The notes: generated by a model not told the origin, from the letters alone. Counted from the stretch's first letter, positions 48,097 through 57,338 are shown. The stretch is 64,000 nt of DNA from Salinispirillum sp. LH 10-3-1 (GCF_030643825.1 NZ_CP101717.1:682001-746000), one strand, 5' to 3'. Numbers and translations: made by a program.

Positions 48097-51000
48097 ATGA
48101 CACTGGCAACCGTTGTTTCCGTAACTGGTACCGCATGGGTGCGTAACCCTGATGGCTCACTGAATGTCCTTGAATCAGGTACAGAACTGCAGCCTGGGCA
48201 GATCATTATTGCGGCCGACGGTATTTTGGTTGAGCTTGATTACGGTGACGGCGAAAGTGTGTACTTCCGTGGCGAGCAATCGCTGTTCTTAACCTCTGAA
48301 ACCTCTAAAGACGCCTTCCTAACCGCTCAAGAAGCGGCATTGTTCGACGAGTCAGTCTTGGCTGTCTTGCAAGCGCTCGAAGAGGGTGGTGATCTACTGG
48401 ATTCCTTGGATGCAACAGCGGCCGGTTCTGCTGACAACGCTTCTGGTGCTGCCACCTCTCGCGCCGCCCGTTTGTTCCAAAACAGCGGCAGTGGTGCGAC
48501 GGATGAATTTGATTTTGGTGATACCGGTGAAAGTCAGATTGCGCAAGCCTTGGGCTTGGGCGGTACAGGCGGGCTGGATGATGAAAGCTCAAACAGTGAC
48601 GAGACGACAGGCCTTGTGGGTGCTGATGATGATACTTCTGGCACTGGCACTGGTACAGGATCCAGTGATGTTGTAGCGGGCGACGATGATGCCACCGTTC
48701 CGGGTGATGGCGACGATGAAGACGGCGACGACAACAACGATACAACCGTGCCCGGTGATGACGACGCTGATGAAGACGGCGACGATGACGCTACCGTACC
48801 GGGCGATGATGACGCTGACGAAGATGAAGACGGCGACGATGACACTACCGTACCGGGTGATGACGACGCTGACGAAGATGAAGACGGCGACGATGACACT
48901 ACCGTACCGGGTGATGACGGCGACGATGACGCCACCGTACCGGGTGATGACGACGCTGACGAAGATGAAGACAGCGACGATGATGCTACCGTACCAGGTG
49001 ATGACGACGCTGGCGACGATGAAGACGGCGACGATGACGCCACCGTGCCGGGTGATGACGACGCCGACGAAGATCAAGACGGCGACGATGACGCCACCGT
49101 TCCGGGTGATGACGACGACGCTGGCGACGATGAAGACGGCGACGATGACGCTACCGTACCGGGCGATGACGGCTCAACAGAGCCGGGCACAATCAGTATT
49201 GATATTGCTGCAGTAGCTGAAACGCAGACCGTTGCCGAAATGCTGGCTACCAACCCTCGTACACCTATCAGTGTTGCGACAGGCGAAGCTGGCATGAATT
49301 TCACGTCGATGGGCATGATGGAAGGGGGTGACTCTTCGTTGAGCGTGTGGCGTCTGCGCAACGGTACTGACGAAGAAGTTACGGTTACCGTACGTGAAAA
49401 CGGCGGCGACCATTTGGTGACCTATGTATTGCCACCAAATACAGACACCTTTGTTACTGGCCCTGGTGCTGGTACTTACATTATGGATTGGGAGGGTGGC
49501 AGTAATACTAAAGCCTCAGGTAACCAAACTTTCTCCAGTAACACTCAAGTTGATACAGGTTCAATGCTGATCAACGTAACTGGCGAGTCAACCAATGTCG
49601 CCGAAGGTGAGTCTGTTACTGTCACCATTACTGATGTTAACGGTGACATGGTTGAATTGGTTGGTGAGATTGGTGCTGACGGCTCGTTTGCGTTTGATGG
49701 TATTGACGTTACTAACTTGGCCGACGGTGAACTGACGATTGTTGCCACCACCACTGACGCCCAAGGCAGTTTAATTACAATCACTGAAACCACACAGAAT
49801 CCTAACAGCGCGATAAGTGATGATACGGATGAAGACGGTGACGATGACGCTACCGTACCGGGCGATGATGACGACGCTGACGAAGATGAAGACGGTGACG
49901 ATGACGCTACCGTACCGGGTGATGATGACGCTGACGAAGATGAAGACGGCGACGATGACACTACCGTACCGGGTGATGACGACGCTGACGAAGATGAAGA
50001 CGGCGACGATGACGCTACCGTTCCCGGTGATGATGACGACGCCGACGAAGATGAAGACGGCGACGATGACGCCACCGTACCGGGTGATGACGACGCCGAC
50101 GAAGATGAAGACGGCGACGATGACGCCACCGTACCGGGTGATGACGACGCCGACGAAGATGAAGACGGCGACGATGACACTACCGTACCCGGCGATGATG
50201 ACGCTGACGAAGATGAAGACGGCGACGATGATGCTACCGTTCCGGGTGATGATGACGACGCCGACGAAGATGAAGACGGCGACGATGACGCCACCGTACC
50301 GGGTGATGACGACGCCGACGAAGATGAAGACGGCGACGATGACGCTACCGTACCGGGTGATGATGACTCCGACGAAGATGAAGACGGCGACGATGACGCT
50401 ACCGTTCCGGGTGATGACGACGCCGACGAAGATGGCGACGATGACGCTACCATACCGGGCGATGATGAAGACGCTGACGAAGATGAAGACGGTGACGATG
50501 ACGCTACCGTTCCGGGTGATGATGACGACGCTGACGAAGATGAAGACGGCGACGATGACGCCACCGTACCGGGTGATGACGACGCATTAGCTGCGAAAGT
50601 GACTGTCGTTTGGTCAAACGAACAGACGTCGAACCCGAACTTTGCTGAAGAGAACAGCTACACCCTGGGTAACCCTGACGCATGGGGCGAGGCAGTCACG
50701 TGGTATCCATCCCAAACGGGCCAGCCGGGTACAGTTAAAACGCGTTTCGATGATCCGAACAGCGTAAACATCGACCTGACCAGCCACTGGAACAGCATCA
50801 AGAACATCAGCGTTTCCAGTGAAGAAAGCGCCAACGTGACCATCGACAACTTTGTGTTCACGCAAGTGCACTTGGCTGGCGATGGCGAGTCCGTGGTCGT
50901 CGTGAACGACGCCAAGCGTGGTGACATTTCTACAGGCAGTGGCGACGACATCATTACGTTCAACGCCCTGACCAATAACGCGGGTTGGAGCAACGACGTT

Positions 51001-54000
51001 AAGATCGATGCCGGTGAAGGCAACAACACCGTCAGTGTCAGTGGCTCTAAAGGCCACACACTTGCCGCCATCAATACGGGATCAGGCGATGACAGCATCA
51101 ATCTGTCGGGTGCTTTCAATACCATCCAGGTCACAGCGGCTGGCGGTAACAATACCTTTGACTTGAGTGCCGCGAGCTTCAATAGCGCAACCATCAATGG
51201 TGGCAATGGCGGTAGTACCTTCATCCTGGAGTCCACGCTTGACGGCGTGGTTCTGGTCGGTGGCACCGGTACAGACACTTTGCAGTTGAATCTGACAGCA
51301 GAGCAGATGACGGCTGAAGTGATTGCTGAACTCAAAGCATTCAGTGAGTCGTCGGAAAGCAGCTTCACGTTCACTGCAGTGGGCGACATCCAAACCATCG
51401 ACTTCAATGGCTTAGCGCTCTTTGTTGATGGCGAGCCGGTTGACGTGGCTACTTTAACTATTCCGTCTGACGAAGACGTGACTGATCCTGACGATGATGC
51501 CGGTGAAGGTACATTACCAGGTGACGGTGAAGGTGAGGACGACACTGCGCCAGGCGATGAAGATTCCGACGAAGACGGCGAAGACGATACTTCGGAGCCG
51601 GGCGACAGCGACGATGCAGACCAAGGTGACGACGGTGAACCTTCTGAGCCAGGCGACAGTGATGGAGATGATGGTGTTGCTCCACCAGTCGTAGTGCCGA
51701 CCCCTGTAATTAATGGTGCGGCCCTGAAAGTCGTCGAAACGACTGGTAAGCCAGTGTTCGAATTCGCTGGTGGCGAAAACTTCAACAACAAGGATTTCAA
51801 TGGTGGGCATGAAGAGCAGTCATTGAGTTACAAAAACGCCAATGGATCTAAATTTGTACTAGGCCATGGTGATAACGTCGTACTGGTTGACGGGAATGCC
51901 AATGGGACCGAAATTGTTTCAGGAAATGGCAATGATTTAGTGGTGATTGGCGGTAATGGCAATGGTAGCAGCGTCAATTTGGGTGGCGGCAACAATACCG
52001 TTGTGCTGCAAGGTAATAGCTACAACAACATGACGCTGCAGGGTGGTCAGGGCAATGACGTGCTCTATCTGCCGGGTGATCAGTCTGATTACAAGCTAGA
52101 TGCGTTGAACAACAATGACGGCGTACTCACTGGTCAGATAAAAAGTAACGGTCATAGCATGACCATTAATAACTTTGACCTGATTGTCTTTGCGGATGGC
52201 TCAACCCTAGGCAACGGAACAGCACCGGTAACCGGCGAAGAAACCACGGTGACTGTGGATGGCGAAGCCGTTGCAGGTCACACCGTTGAGGTGTACGCCA
52301 ACGGCGAACTGTTGGGCACGACCACTGCGGACGAAAGCGGCAACTGGTCGTTTGACTACAGTGTCGACGGCGACGTAAACGGTGTGGCTTACACAGCGGT
52401 TGCAATTGACACTGATGGCAACCGGAGCGAGTTGTCAGACGCCTATGTCTTTAACGCAACTGACGTCAGCGAGCCAGAGATAGACGCAGATCCTGCACCT
52501 GTATTGACGGTCAGCCTTGGCGATTTGGCTTCGGAGTCTGAACAAGCATTTAGCAGCAACTTTGACGATATTCACGACCCGAACTGGGCTGATGACGTCA
52601 ATACAGCGGGTTATGTTACCACTGGCTTGCAGTTTGTCAGCGAAGCCGATGGTTGGTTGCCGGTCGAAGACGGCGGTGTGATTGAGATCCGTTCAGTTGA
52701 AAACTCTGCCAGTGGGCAGCAGCACATAGAACTGAACAGCTCGGATATCATCCCTTGGGCTCATGCGCCAGGCATTATGCGGGACGTTGCAACTGAAGCA
52801 GGCTCTGAATACACCTTGGATTTCCAATACGCCGCACGTCCGGGCTATGGTCCAGATGTAAACGTATTTGAAGTCGTTGTTGATGGGGTGGTAGTCGGCA
52901 CGTTCAGTGCAGACGGTACCGGCTCAACAGCGGCACAATGGCAGAGTGGCAGTGTGACGTTCATCGGCACCGGCGAGCCACAAACCATAGTGTTGCGTGA
53001 GGCATCAGACAACGACCAAGGCTTGGGTCGGGGCATGTTGTTGGATGACATCACACTGACATCAACCAGTCAGCGTGCTGACATTCAACTGCATACGGAA
53101 GCCGCTGACGGCGCTGAAGTGGCGTACAGCATCACGGGATTACCCGAGGGTGCTGGCCTGTACAATACGGACGGAGTCTTGGTGGCCAATGAACAGGGCG
53201 TTTGGACGCTAACGGCGGCACAAGCAGAAGGCCTTTACATGACCGTGCCTGTAGGCACCAGTGGTGAGTTCAACATCGAAGTCACTGTTACAGCCACTAC
53301 AGAGCAGGGTAGCCAAAGCGCCACCGAAACGCTGATGTGGGTTGTCGGTGATGTCGTAGAAGACACCTCGATCACGGTAATGAACCTAAGCAGCCAAGCC
53401 GGATACCACAATTCCTATGGTTTCTATACCAAGGATGAAGACGGTAACCCAGTCGACGGTCAGATCATCTGGGCGGATGTGAAGGAAAAGGAAAGCATAG
53501 GCCAAGCGGTCACATTAGACGGCTACGCAGAAGACGACATCGGGTTCTTCCTGATATCTAACGGCGGCAACCTGAATAGCTATACCGATGGTGATGCAGT
53601 GACCTTCCAGCAAGTAAATGGCGTCTGGGTAGCCGGTACAGAAGTGAACGGCCAGTTCCAAGCCTTTTCCAGTGATAACGGCGGCGGCACCTACTTCTCC
53701 GACGCCAGCTTGAACCCGGATGGCGTTGTGAAAGTAAAGAACACCGACGACGCTGGTAACCAGAACTGGGAAGACATGGTCGCCACTGGCGACAACGACT
53801 TCAATGATTTCAATGTTCAAGTTGTTGTGCACACCGGTGAAACTGATCACTTGGTGACCGGTACGGCAGGCAGCGACACGCTGAACGCAACCCAAGGCAA
53901 TTCCACCTTGATCGGCGGCCTAGGTGCGGACACCTTTGCTTGGACATTGGCCGACGTTGGTTCGGCAGACGAGCCTTACTTGGACGTTGTTGCCGACTTC

Positions 54001-54285
54001 ACGCTGGGCCAGTTCGGCGCGTCTTCGGAAGCCGATCGACTGGATCTGAGTGAGTTATTGCAGGTTGAGAACCCGAATGATCTGGTTAACTACCTGCACT
54101 TCGAGCACTCCGACGAAGGTACCGTGGTGCAAATCAGCAGCACAGGTGCATTCACTGATGGCAGCTATGATGCCGGCGCGGTGGATCAAACCATCGTGTT
54201 GCAAGGTATTGATTTCAGCGGCATGAACAACGCAGAAATCATTCAACAGTTGTTGGACAACAAGCAGTTATTGATCGACAATTGA
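48097..54285 (+). CDS. lapA: LapA-type RTX adhesin with acidic repeats
   Basis: Giant secreted surface adhesin of 2062 residues. Residues 1 to about 105 form the retention module (MTLATVVSVTGTAWV) that plugs the outer membrane channel. TAAG at 107-110 is the expected LapG cut site, at the same residue numbers reported for Pseudomonas LapA. Two blocks of acidic repeats follow (about 200-360, ten units; 573-831, fourteen units; type DDADEDEDGDDDATVPG), with a beta domain between them. Next come a beta-roll-like region (835-1125), a weaker acidic block (1125-1195), a second beta-roll-like region, an Ig-like domain (about 1377-1453), a lectin/CBM-like domain (1475-1660), DUF4114 (about 1762-1920) and a C-terminal RTX/type I secretion signal (GTAGSDTLNA, GGLGADTF). 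No N-terminal signal peptide, as expected for type I export. Confidence 0.93.
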   Translation: MTLATVVSVTGTAWVRNPDGSLNVLESGTELQPGQIIIAADGILVELDYGDGESVYFRGEQSLFLTSETSKDAFLTAQEAALFDESVLAVLQALEEGGDLLDSLDATAAGSADNASGAATSRAARLFQNSGSGATDEFDFGDTGESQIAQALGLGGTGGLDDESSNSDETTGLVGADDDTSGTGTGTGSSDVVAGDDDATVPGDGDDEDGDDNNDTTVPGDDDADEDGDDDATVPGDDDADEDEDGDDDTTVPGDDDADEDEDGDDDTTVPGDDGDDDATVPGDDDADEDEDSDDDATVPGDDDAGDDEDGDDDATVPGDDDADEDQDGDDDATVPGDDDDAGDDEDGDDDATVPGDDGSTEPGTISIDIAAVAETQTVAEMLATNPRTPISVATGEAGMNFTSMGMMEGGDSSLSVWRLRNGTDEEVTVTVRENGGDHLVTYVLPPNTDTFVTGPGAGTYIMDWEGGSNTKASGNQTFSSNTQVDTGSMLINVTGESTNVAEGESVTVTITDVNGDMVELVGEIGADGSFAFDGIDVTNLADGELTIVATTTDAQGSLITITETTQNPNSAISDDTDEDGDDDATVPGDDDDADEDEDGDDDATVPGDDDADEDEDGDDDTTVPGDDDADEDEDGDDDATVPGDDDDADEDEDGDDDATVPGDDDADEDEDGDDDATVPGDDDADEDEDGDDDTTVPGDDDADEDEDGDDDATVPGDDDDADEDEDGDDDATVPGDDDADEDEDGDDDATVPGDDDSDEDEDGDDDATVPGDDDADEDGDDDATIPGDDEDADEDEDGDDDATVPGDDDDADEDEDGDDDATVPGDDDALAAKVTVVWSNEQTSNPNFAEENSYTLGNPDAWGEAVTWYPSQTGQPGTVKTRFDDPNSVNIDLTSHWNSIKNISVSSEESANVTIDNFVFTQVHLAGDGESVVVVNDAKRGDISTGSGDDIITFNALTNNAGWSNDVKIDAGEGNNTVSVSGSKGHTLAAINTGSGDDSINLSGAFNTIQVTAAGGNNTFDLSAASFNSATINGGNGGSTFILESTLDGVVLVGGTGTDTLQLNLTAEQMTAEVIAELKAFSESSESSFTFTAVGDIQTIDFNGLALFVDGEPVDVATLTIPSDEDVTDPDDDAGEGTLPGDGEGEDDTAPGDEDSDEDGEDDTSEPGDSDDADQGDDGEPSEPGDSDGDDGVAPPVVVPTPVINGAALKVVETTGKPVFEFAGGENFNNKDFNGGHEEQSLSYKNANGSKFVLGHGDNVVLVDGNANGTEIVSGNGNDLVVIGGNGNGSSVNLGGGNNTVVLQGNSYNNMTLQGGQGNDVLYLPGDQSDYKLDALNNNDGVLTGQIKSNGHSMTINNFDLIVFADGSTLGNGTAPVTGEETTVTVDGEAVAGHTVEVYANGELLGTTTADESGNWSFDYSVDGDVNGVAYTAVAIDTDGNRSELSDAYVFNATDVSEPEIDADPAPVLTVSLGDLASESEQAFSSNFDDIHDPNWADDVNTAGYVTTGLQFVSEADGWLPVEDGGVIEIRSVENSASGQQHIELNSSDIIPWAHAPGIMRDVATEAGSEYTLDFQYAARPGYGPDVNVFEVVVDGVVVGTFSADGTGSTAAQWQSGSVTFIGTGEPQTIVLREASDNDQGLGRGMLLDDITLTSTSQRADIQLHTEAADGAEVAYSITGLPEGAGLYNTDGVLVANEQGVWTLTAAQAEGLYMTVPVGTSGEFNIEVTVTATTEQGSQSATETLMWVVGDVVEDTSITVMNLSSQAGYHNSYGFYTKDEDGNPVDGQIIWADVKEKESIGQAVTLDGYAEDDIGFFLISNGGNLNSYTDGDAVTFQQVNGVWVAGTEVNGQFQAFSSDNGGGTYFSDASLNPDGVVKVKNTDDAGNQNWEDMVATGDNDFNDFNVQVVVHTGETDHLVTGTAGSDTLNATQGNSTLIGGLGADTFAWTLADVGSADEPYLDVVADFTLGQFGASSEADRLDLSELLQVENPNDLVNYLHFEHSDEGTVVQISSTGAFTDGSYDAGAVDQTIVLQGIDFSGMNNAEIIQQLLDNKQLLIDN
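48697..49185 (+). repeat. Acidic repeat block 1 inside the adhesin gene
   Basis: Ten units ending in TVPG, mostly 48-57 bp each, encode D/E-rich sequence with DxDxDG spacing such as DEDEDGDDD. Units vary in length and base sequence (for example AGDDEDG and DEDSDDD), so they are older or less homogenised than block 2. The strong repetition leaves long open frames on the opposite strand and in another frame; these are not genes. Confidence 0.9.
49828..50586 (+). repeat. Acidic repeat block 2 inside the adhesin gene
   Basis: Fourteen units of 54 or 57 bp (one shorter), nearly identical in DNA sequence, encoding D(D)DADEDEDGDDDATVPGD. Variation is limited to A/T in DATV/DTTV, one S for A, one TIPG and the presence of an extra Asp codon. 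Such homogeneity suggests recent expansion by unequal exchange or slippage, so the copy number probably varies between strains. Confidence 0.92.
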
Positions 54286-54299
54286 TCTTAGATCAATAT

Positions 54300-54329
54300 G
54301 GCAGGGCGGGTACAGATACCCGCCCTGCC
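54300..54329 (+). terminator. Perfect hairpin after the adhesin gene
   Basis: GGCAGGGCGGGT (54300-54311) and ACCCGCCCTGCC (54318-54329) form a 12-bp perfect stem with a 6-nt loop, preceded by a weaker TTGATC/GATCAA hairpin. No T-run follows and the next gene starts 29 bp later, so it is probably a partial terminator or a 3'-end stabiliser for the long adhesin mRNA. Confidence 0.65.
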
Positions 54330-54357
54330 ACGTCATATCAATGAGTGAGCACCCCGC

Positions 54358-54687
54358 ATGTACGTTCAGCGCAACACAGAGGGCGACATCATCGCAGTCA
54401 GCCGTGAGCAGACCGCTGATGTTGCTGAGTCAGTGGAAGACAATAGTGCTGAACTGCGTGCTTTTTTGTCTAATGACGACGCTGTAGCGAATAATCAGCT
54501 GGCACAATCGGACCAAGATATGGCCCGCGTTCTGGAGGATGTTGTGAATTTGCTGATCGATCGCAGCGTCATTCGTTTTACGGACCTTCCGTTGCCCGCA
54601 CAGCAAAAACTCATGAATCGCCGTGCGCTGCGTGACCAAATGAATTCCGTCGATTTACTCGGCGACGATGACGACCTAAAAATATAG
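54358..54687 (+). CDS. Small conserved protein of the adhesin locus
   Basis: A 109-residue soluble acidic protein without signal peptide or membrane segment. It starts MYVQRNTEGDIIAVSREQ and has a helical core DMARVLEDVVNLLIDRSVIRFTDLP, followed by AQQKLMNRR. I recall similar small proteins in marine gammaproteobacteria carrying a misleading tryptophan synthase label; nothing here resembles that enzyme. It lies 72 bp after the adhesin gene on the same strand and converges on lapD with a 10-bp gap. Its function is unknown. Confidence 0.75.
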   Translation: MYVQRNTEGDIIAVSREQTADVAESVEDNSAELRAFLSNDDAVANNQLAQSDQDMARVLEDVVNLLIDRSVIRFTDLPLPAQQKLMNRRALRDQMNSVDLLGDDDDLKI

Positions 54688-54697
54688 GTCGTACCTG

Positions 54698-56602
54698 TTA
54701 GCTTACCGCCTTGCCCGTTACACCATCCACACCCAGCTCCCGCAGTAATGTGAAGTCATCTTCCGTATGAATGCCTTGGGCTATCATTTCGATGCCTAAT
54801 GAATGTCCAATACTGCACAGTCCACGTACGAAATTCTGCTGTGCTGCTTGGCTAGCGATGTCATTGAACAGTGAACCGTCAATTTTGATGTAGTCCAAGC
54901 CGATGTCCTGCAAGTTTTCCAGCTGCGCGAAATTCGGGCCGGCGTGCTCCAAGCCGATACGACAACCGAGCTGTTTCAGCGCGCTGACTAGGGCGCGAAA
55001 TTCCGCTGGATGACGCAGCACCGAAGATTCATGGCATTCCAAGCATAAGCGGCTTAAGTGGCTGGTGTCTTCTTTTAACGCCTGGGTTAGCTGCAACACA
55101 AAGCTCGTGTCGGCCAGTGATTCCGCGGATAAGTTGATGGCAAGACTGGCCTGCTGGTTAGGCAGTTCTTGCAAAGCCTTTTGTGCCACCATCAGGTCCA
55201 ACTCGGCGAGCTGTCCTAAGCGCGCCATCCAAGGGACGAAATAGCCGGCAGCCCGCTCTTGACCGTCTATGGTTAGCCGTGCCGGGGTTTCAAAGTGAAT
55301 TAAATCGCCGTCCAGAGTGCGCACGGCGTACTGACCCAGTGCTAAGCCTTGCTGAGCTAAGGCGTCTTTAATGGCAATGCGCCAATCGTCGAGGCTCAGA
55401 TGGAGCGGTCCTGCAGCTGTGGCGGTTACCTCAACTACCCCTTTGTTTCCTATCTGTTCGGCCTGTGCCAAGGCGCCGTCTAATTGAGACATCAAGGGGC
55501 CGCGTTCGGTAGTGTCGCCGAACGTACAGGTCGCCATGGGCAAGCCTAAATTTACCTGAGCGTATTGGTCCACCAGTTGGTGCAACGCCTGGGTTACTTG
55601 TCGGGTGAGGGCAGTCGCATCATGACGGTCGGGTACCAACAGAATGAAATCACTGCCGTTGGTGCGTCCGGCCATACAGTTACTGTAGGCTGCAGGGACA
55701 GCACTGAAAGTCTCACCGATCCGGCGTAATAAATTATCGGTTTCCACACGCCCCAGCGCCCGATTCACTTCCTGCAAGTTCAGCAGGCGCGCCATGACAA
55801 CCGTGCCGGTTGCCGCTTCATTGTCATTGTGCAAAACGCCGTCGAGCACACTGAAAAAGTACTCTCTATTGGGCAGGCCTGTCACCGCATCGTGTTGCAT
55901 TTGGCGGCGGTATTCATCCAGCTGGCGGGTTTCTTTCTCCAGCATGGCTCGTACGCGCTCCGATAGCCGATTCATTGCCGTCACCAAACGCTTGAACTCG
56001 TGGGTGCGCGGTTCATTAGACAGCACAAACCGACGGTCCCCGATGGCCTCTGCTTGCTGAACCACGGTATCCAGAGGGCGCGATACGGTTTTCAGAAACA
56101 GCGTTCCGCCCACACCGCTGAGTAGCCCCATGGCAAGGAACCACTGCAGCAGTCGCACGGTACCTTGCCACAGTGAGTCCACCGCAAAACCGGTGTGGCT
56201 GACCACTGTCAATGTACCGTATTGCTCCCAGCCATCCTGCACCAAGGCTTCACCGGGTTCCGCTTGAATTGGAACCCATTGTGCAAACCAGTTCGGTGCG
56301 GCGGTATCAACTCGGCCACGATAGGCGCGCTCGACTAGGGTTGCTCCATCGGGGGAGGTTAACGTAATGCGTTCGTAGTGTCCGGCATCGAACTGAGCGG
56401 CTAGCAGAAGCTCGATCGTTACCGGGTCCTTGTCGAGCTGCGACATCGACAGTGCCAGAGAAGTTGCGTTGTCGATGTTCTTCAACTGCAACTGTTGCTC
56501 CAAATAGACCCGTGCGGAGTAGGTGCTGACGAGAAAGCTCCCGCCAAACGCCAGAATCATCAGGCAGCCAATGGCGAGCCAAAGTTGCTTCATCAGTGAC
56601 AT
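54698..56602 (-). CDS. lapD: LapD-type c-di-GMP receptor (degenerate GGDEF-EAL)
   Basis: Inner-membrane receptor of 634 residues. Order: TM1 (about 8-28), periplasmic LapD/MoxY N-terminal domain (about 30-145), TM2 (about 150-170), HAMP (about 172-225), GGDEF-like domain with NGSDF at 315-319 in place of GGDEF, and an EAL-like domain in which E-T-P (438-440) replaces EAL. Both enzymatic motifs are lost, so it should bind c-di-GMP without making or degrading it. By analogy with Pseudomonas LapD, binding inside makes the periplasmic domain capture LapG. It is co-directional with lapG (52-bp gap). Confidence 0.9.
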   Translation of the reverse strand: MSLMKQLWLAIGCLMILAFGGSFLVSTYSARVYLEQQLQLKNIDNATSLALSMSQLDKDPVTIELLLAAQFDAGHYERITLTSPDGATLVERAYRGRVDTAAPNWFAQWVPIQAEPGEALVQDGWEQYGTLTVVSHTGFAVDSLWQGTVRLLQWFLAMGLLSGVGGTLFLKTVSRPLDTVVQQAEAIGDRRFVLSNEPRTHEFKRLVTAMNRLSERVRAMLEKETRQLDEYRRQMQHDAVTGLPNREYFFSVLDGVLHNDNEAATGTVVMARLLNLQEVNRALGRVETDNLLRRIGETFSAVPAAYSNCMAGRTNGSDFILLVPDRHDATALTRQVTQALHQLVDQYAQVNLGLPMATCTFGDTTERGPLMSQLDGALAQAEQIGNKGVVEVTATAAGPLHLSLDDWRIAIKDALAQQGLALGQYAVRTLDGDLIHFETPARLTIDGQERAAGYFVPWMARLGQLAELDLMVAQKALQELPNQQASLAINLSAESLADTSFVLQLTQALKEDTSHLSRLCLECHESSVLRHPAEFRALVSALKQLGCRIGLEHAGPNFAQLENLQDIGLDYIKIDGSLFNDIASQAAQQNFVRGLCSIGHSLGIEMIAQGIHTEDDFTLLRELGVDGVTGKAVS

Positions 56603-56654
56603 GAGTCTATGCCTCCAGACATAAAAATTGCGCTATCAAGTGAACGTTGGTTGT

Positions 56655-57338
56655 TCAAAACTGGAACCCCTCTTGCTGCATGCGTTGCAGTACATCACCC
56701 CAGCGCGATAAGCGCGCCGTAGGTTCTGCTGCTGGTGCTGCGCTGTTGCCCACCCATAGGCCTCGGTCATTAAAACTGAACACCGGTCGTAAGTCTGTGC
56801 GCTGGTTCGCAGGAACAATGGTGGGGTTGATGTTATCAAGTATTTGCGGCACCGCTGTGGGCGATGGGTAGTAGCCCAGTACCATGTGGGCGACGGAGGC
56901 GCCGCGATACTGGGCATTAACGTAGATGAGGCGAAGCCGTTCATTGGGTACGCCGAGCAGACGGAGGGTCATGTATTTGGCGATGCTGTAGTCTTCACAG
57001 TCGCCAGCGGCCATGCCGAGTGTTTCCATGGGTGTCGACCAGTAGTCTTCCTCGCCCCAGAGTACGATGTCTTCTACCCATTCAATATAAGTATTGAAGA
57101 AGTCGTTTACGGCGGTCAGTTGTTCTTGCTCGCTCAGCGACCGAGCGGATTCTACGAAGTCGAGCCAGCGTTGCAGCATAAACAGGCCGGCTTCGCCGAA
57201 ATCGGCGACCATGGCGCGCTCCATGCGCGCGCTGTCCACGGTGGCGCCACCACTGGCGGTGGCTACGGAGGCGAGTGTTGTCAGCAATAAACCGAACAGC
57301 CATGCACGCCAGGGCCGTCGGTTAACGGCTCCTTCCAT
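56655..57338 (-). CDS. lapG: LapG-type periplasmic cysteine protease
   Basis: Exported bacterial transglutaminase-like cysteine protease of 227 residues. A signal peptide covers about residues 1-28. The triad is Cys114 (in GDCEDYS), His151 (in VAHMVL) and Asp168 (in ILDNI). Spacings of 37 and 17 residues equal those of Pseudomonas LapG (C135, H172, D189, as I recall). The flanking Asp113 and Glu115 match the calcium-binding residues. It would cut the adhesin at TAAG (residues 107-110) and release the biofilm when c-di-GMP is low. It precedes lapD in an operon opposite to the adhesin genes. Confidence 0.93.
   Translation of the reverse strand: MEGAVNRRPWRAWLFGLLLTTLASVATASGGATVDSARMERAMVADFGEAGLFMLQRWLDFVESARSLSEQEQLTAVNDFFNTYIEWVEDIVLWGEEDYWSTPMETLGMAAGDCEDYSIAKYMTLRLLGVPNERLRLIYVNAQYRGASVAHMVLGYYPSPTAVPQILDNINPTIVPANQRTDLRPVFSFNDRGLWVGNSAAPAAEPTARLSRWGDVLQRMQQEGFQF

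Noticed and set aside
49545-50564. Long open frame (339 codons) on the minus strand with Ser-rich repeats
   Set aside because: It is the exact antisense of the acidic repeats of the adhesin gene. The periodic codon pattern keeps the opposite strand open; no ribosome site or family match is seen.
48686-50590. Met/Thr-rich open frames on the plus strand in another frame of the adhesin gene, and the idea of a CRISPR array
   Set aside because: Repeats are 48-57 bp, contiguous, without unique spacers, and fully in frame with the adhesin. They are protein-coding tandem repeats, not a CRISPR array.
54358-54687. Tryptophan synthase subunit
   Set aside because: Small proteins of this kind sometimes carry that label, but there is no PLP motif and the length (109 residues) is far too short.
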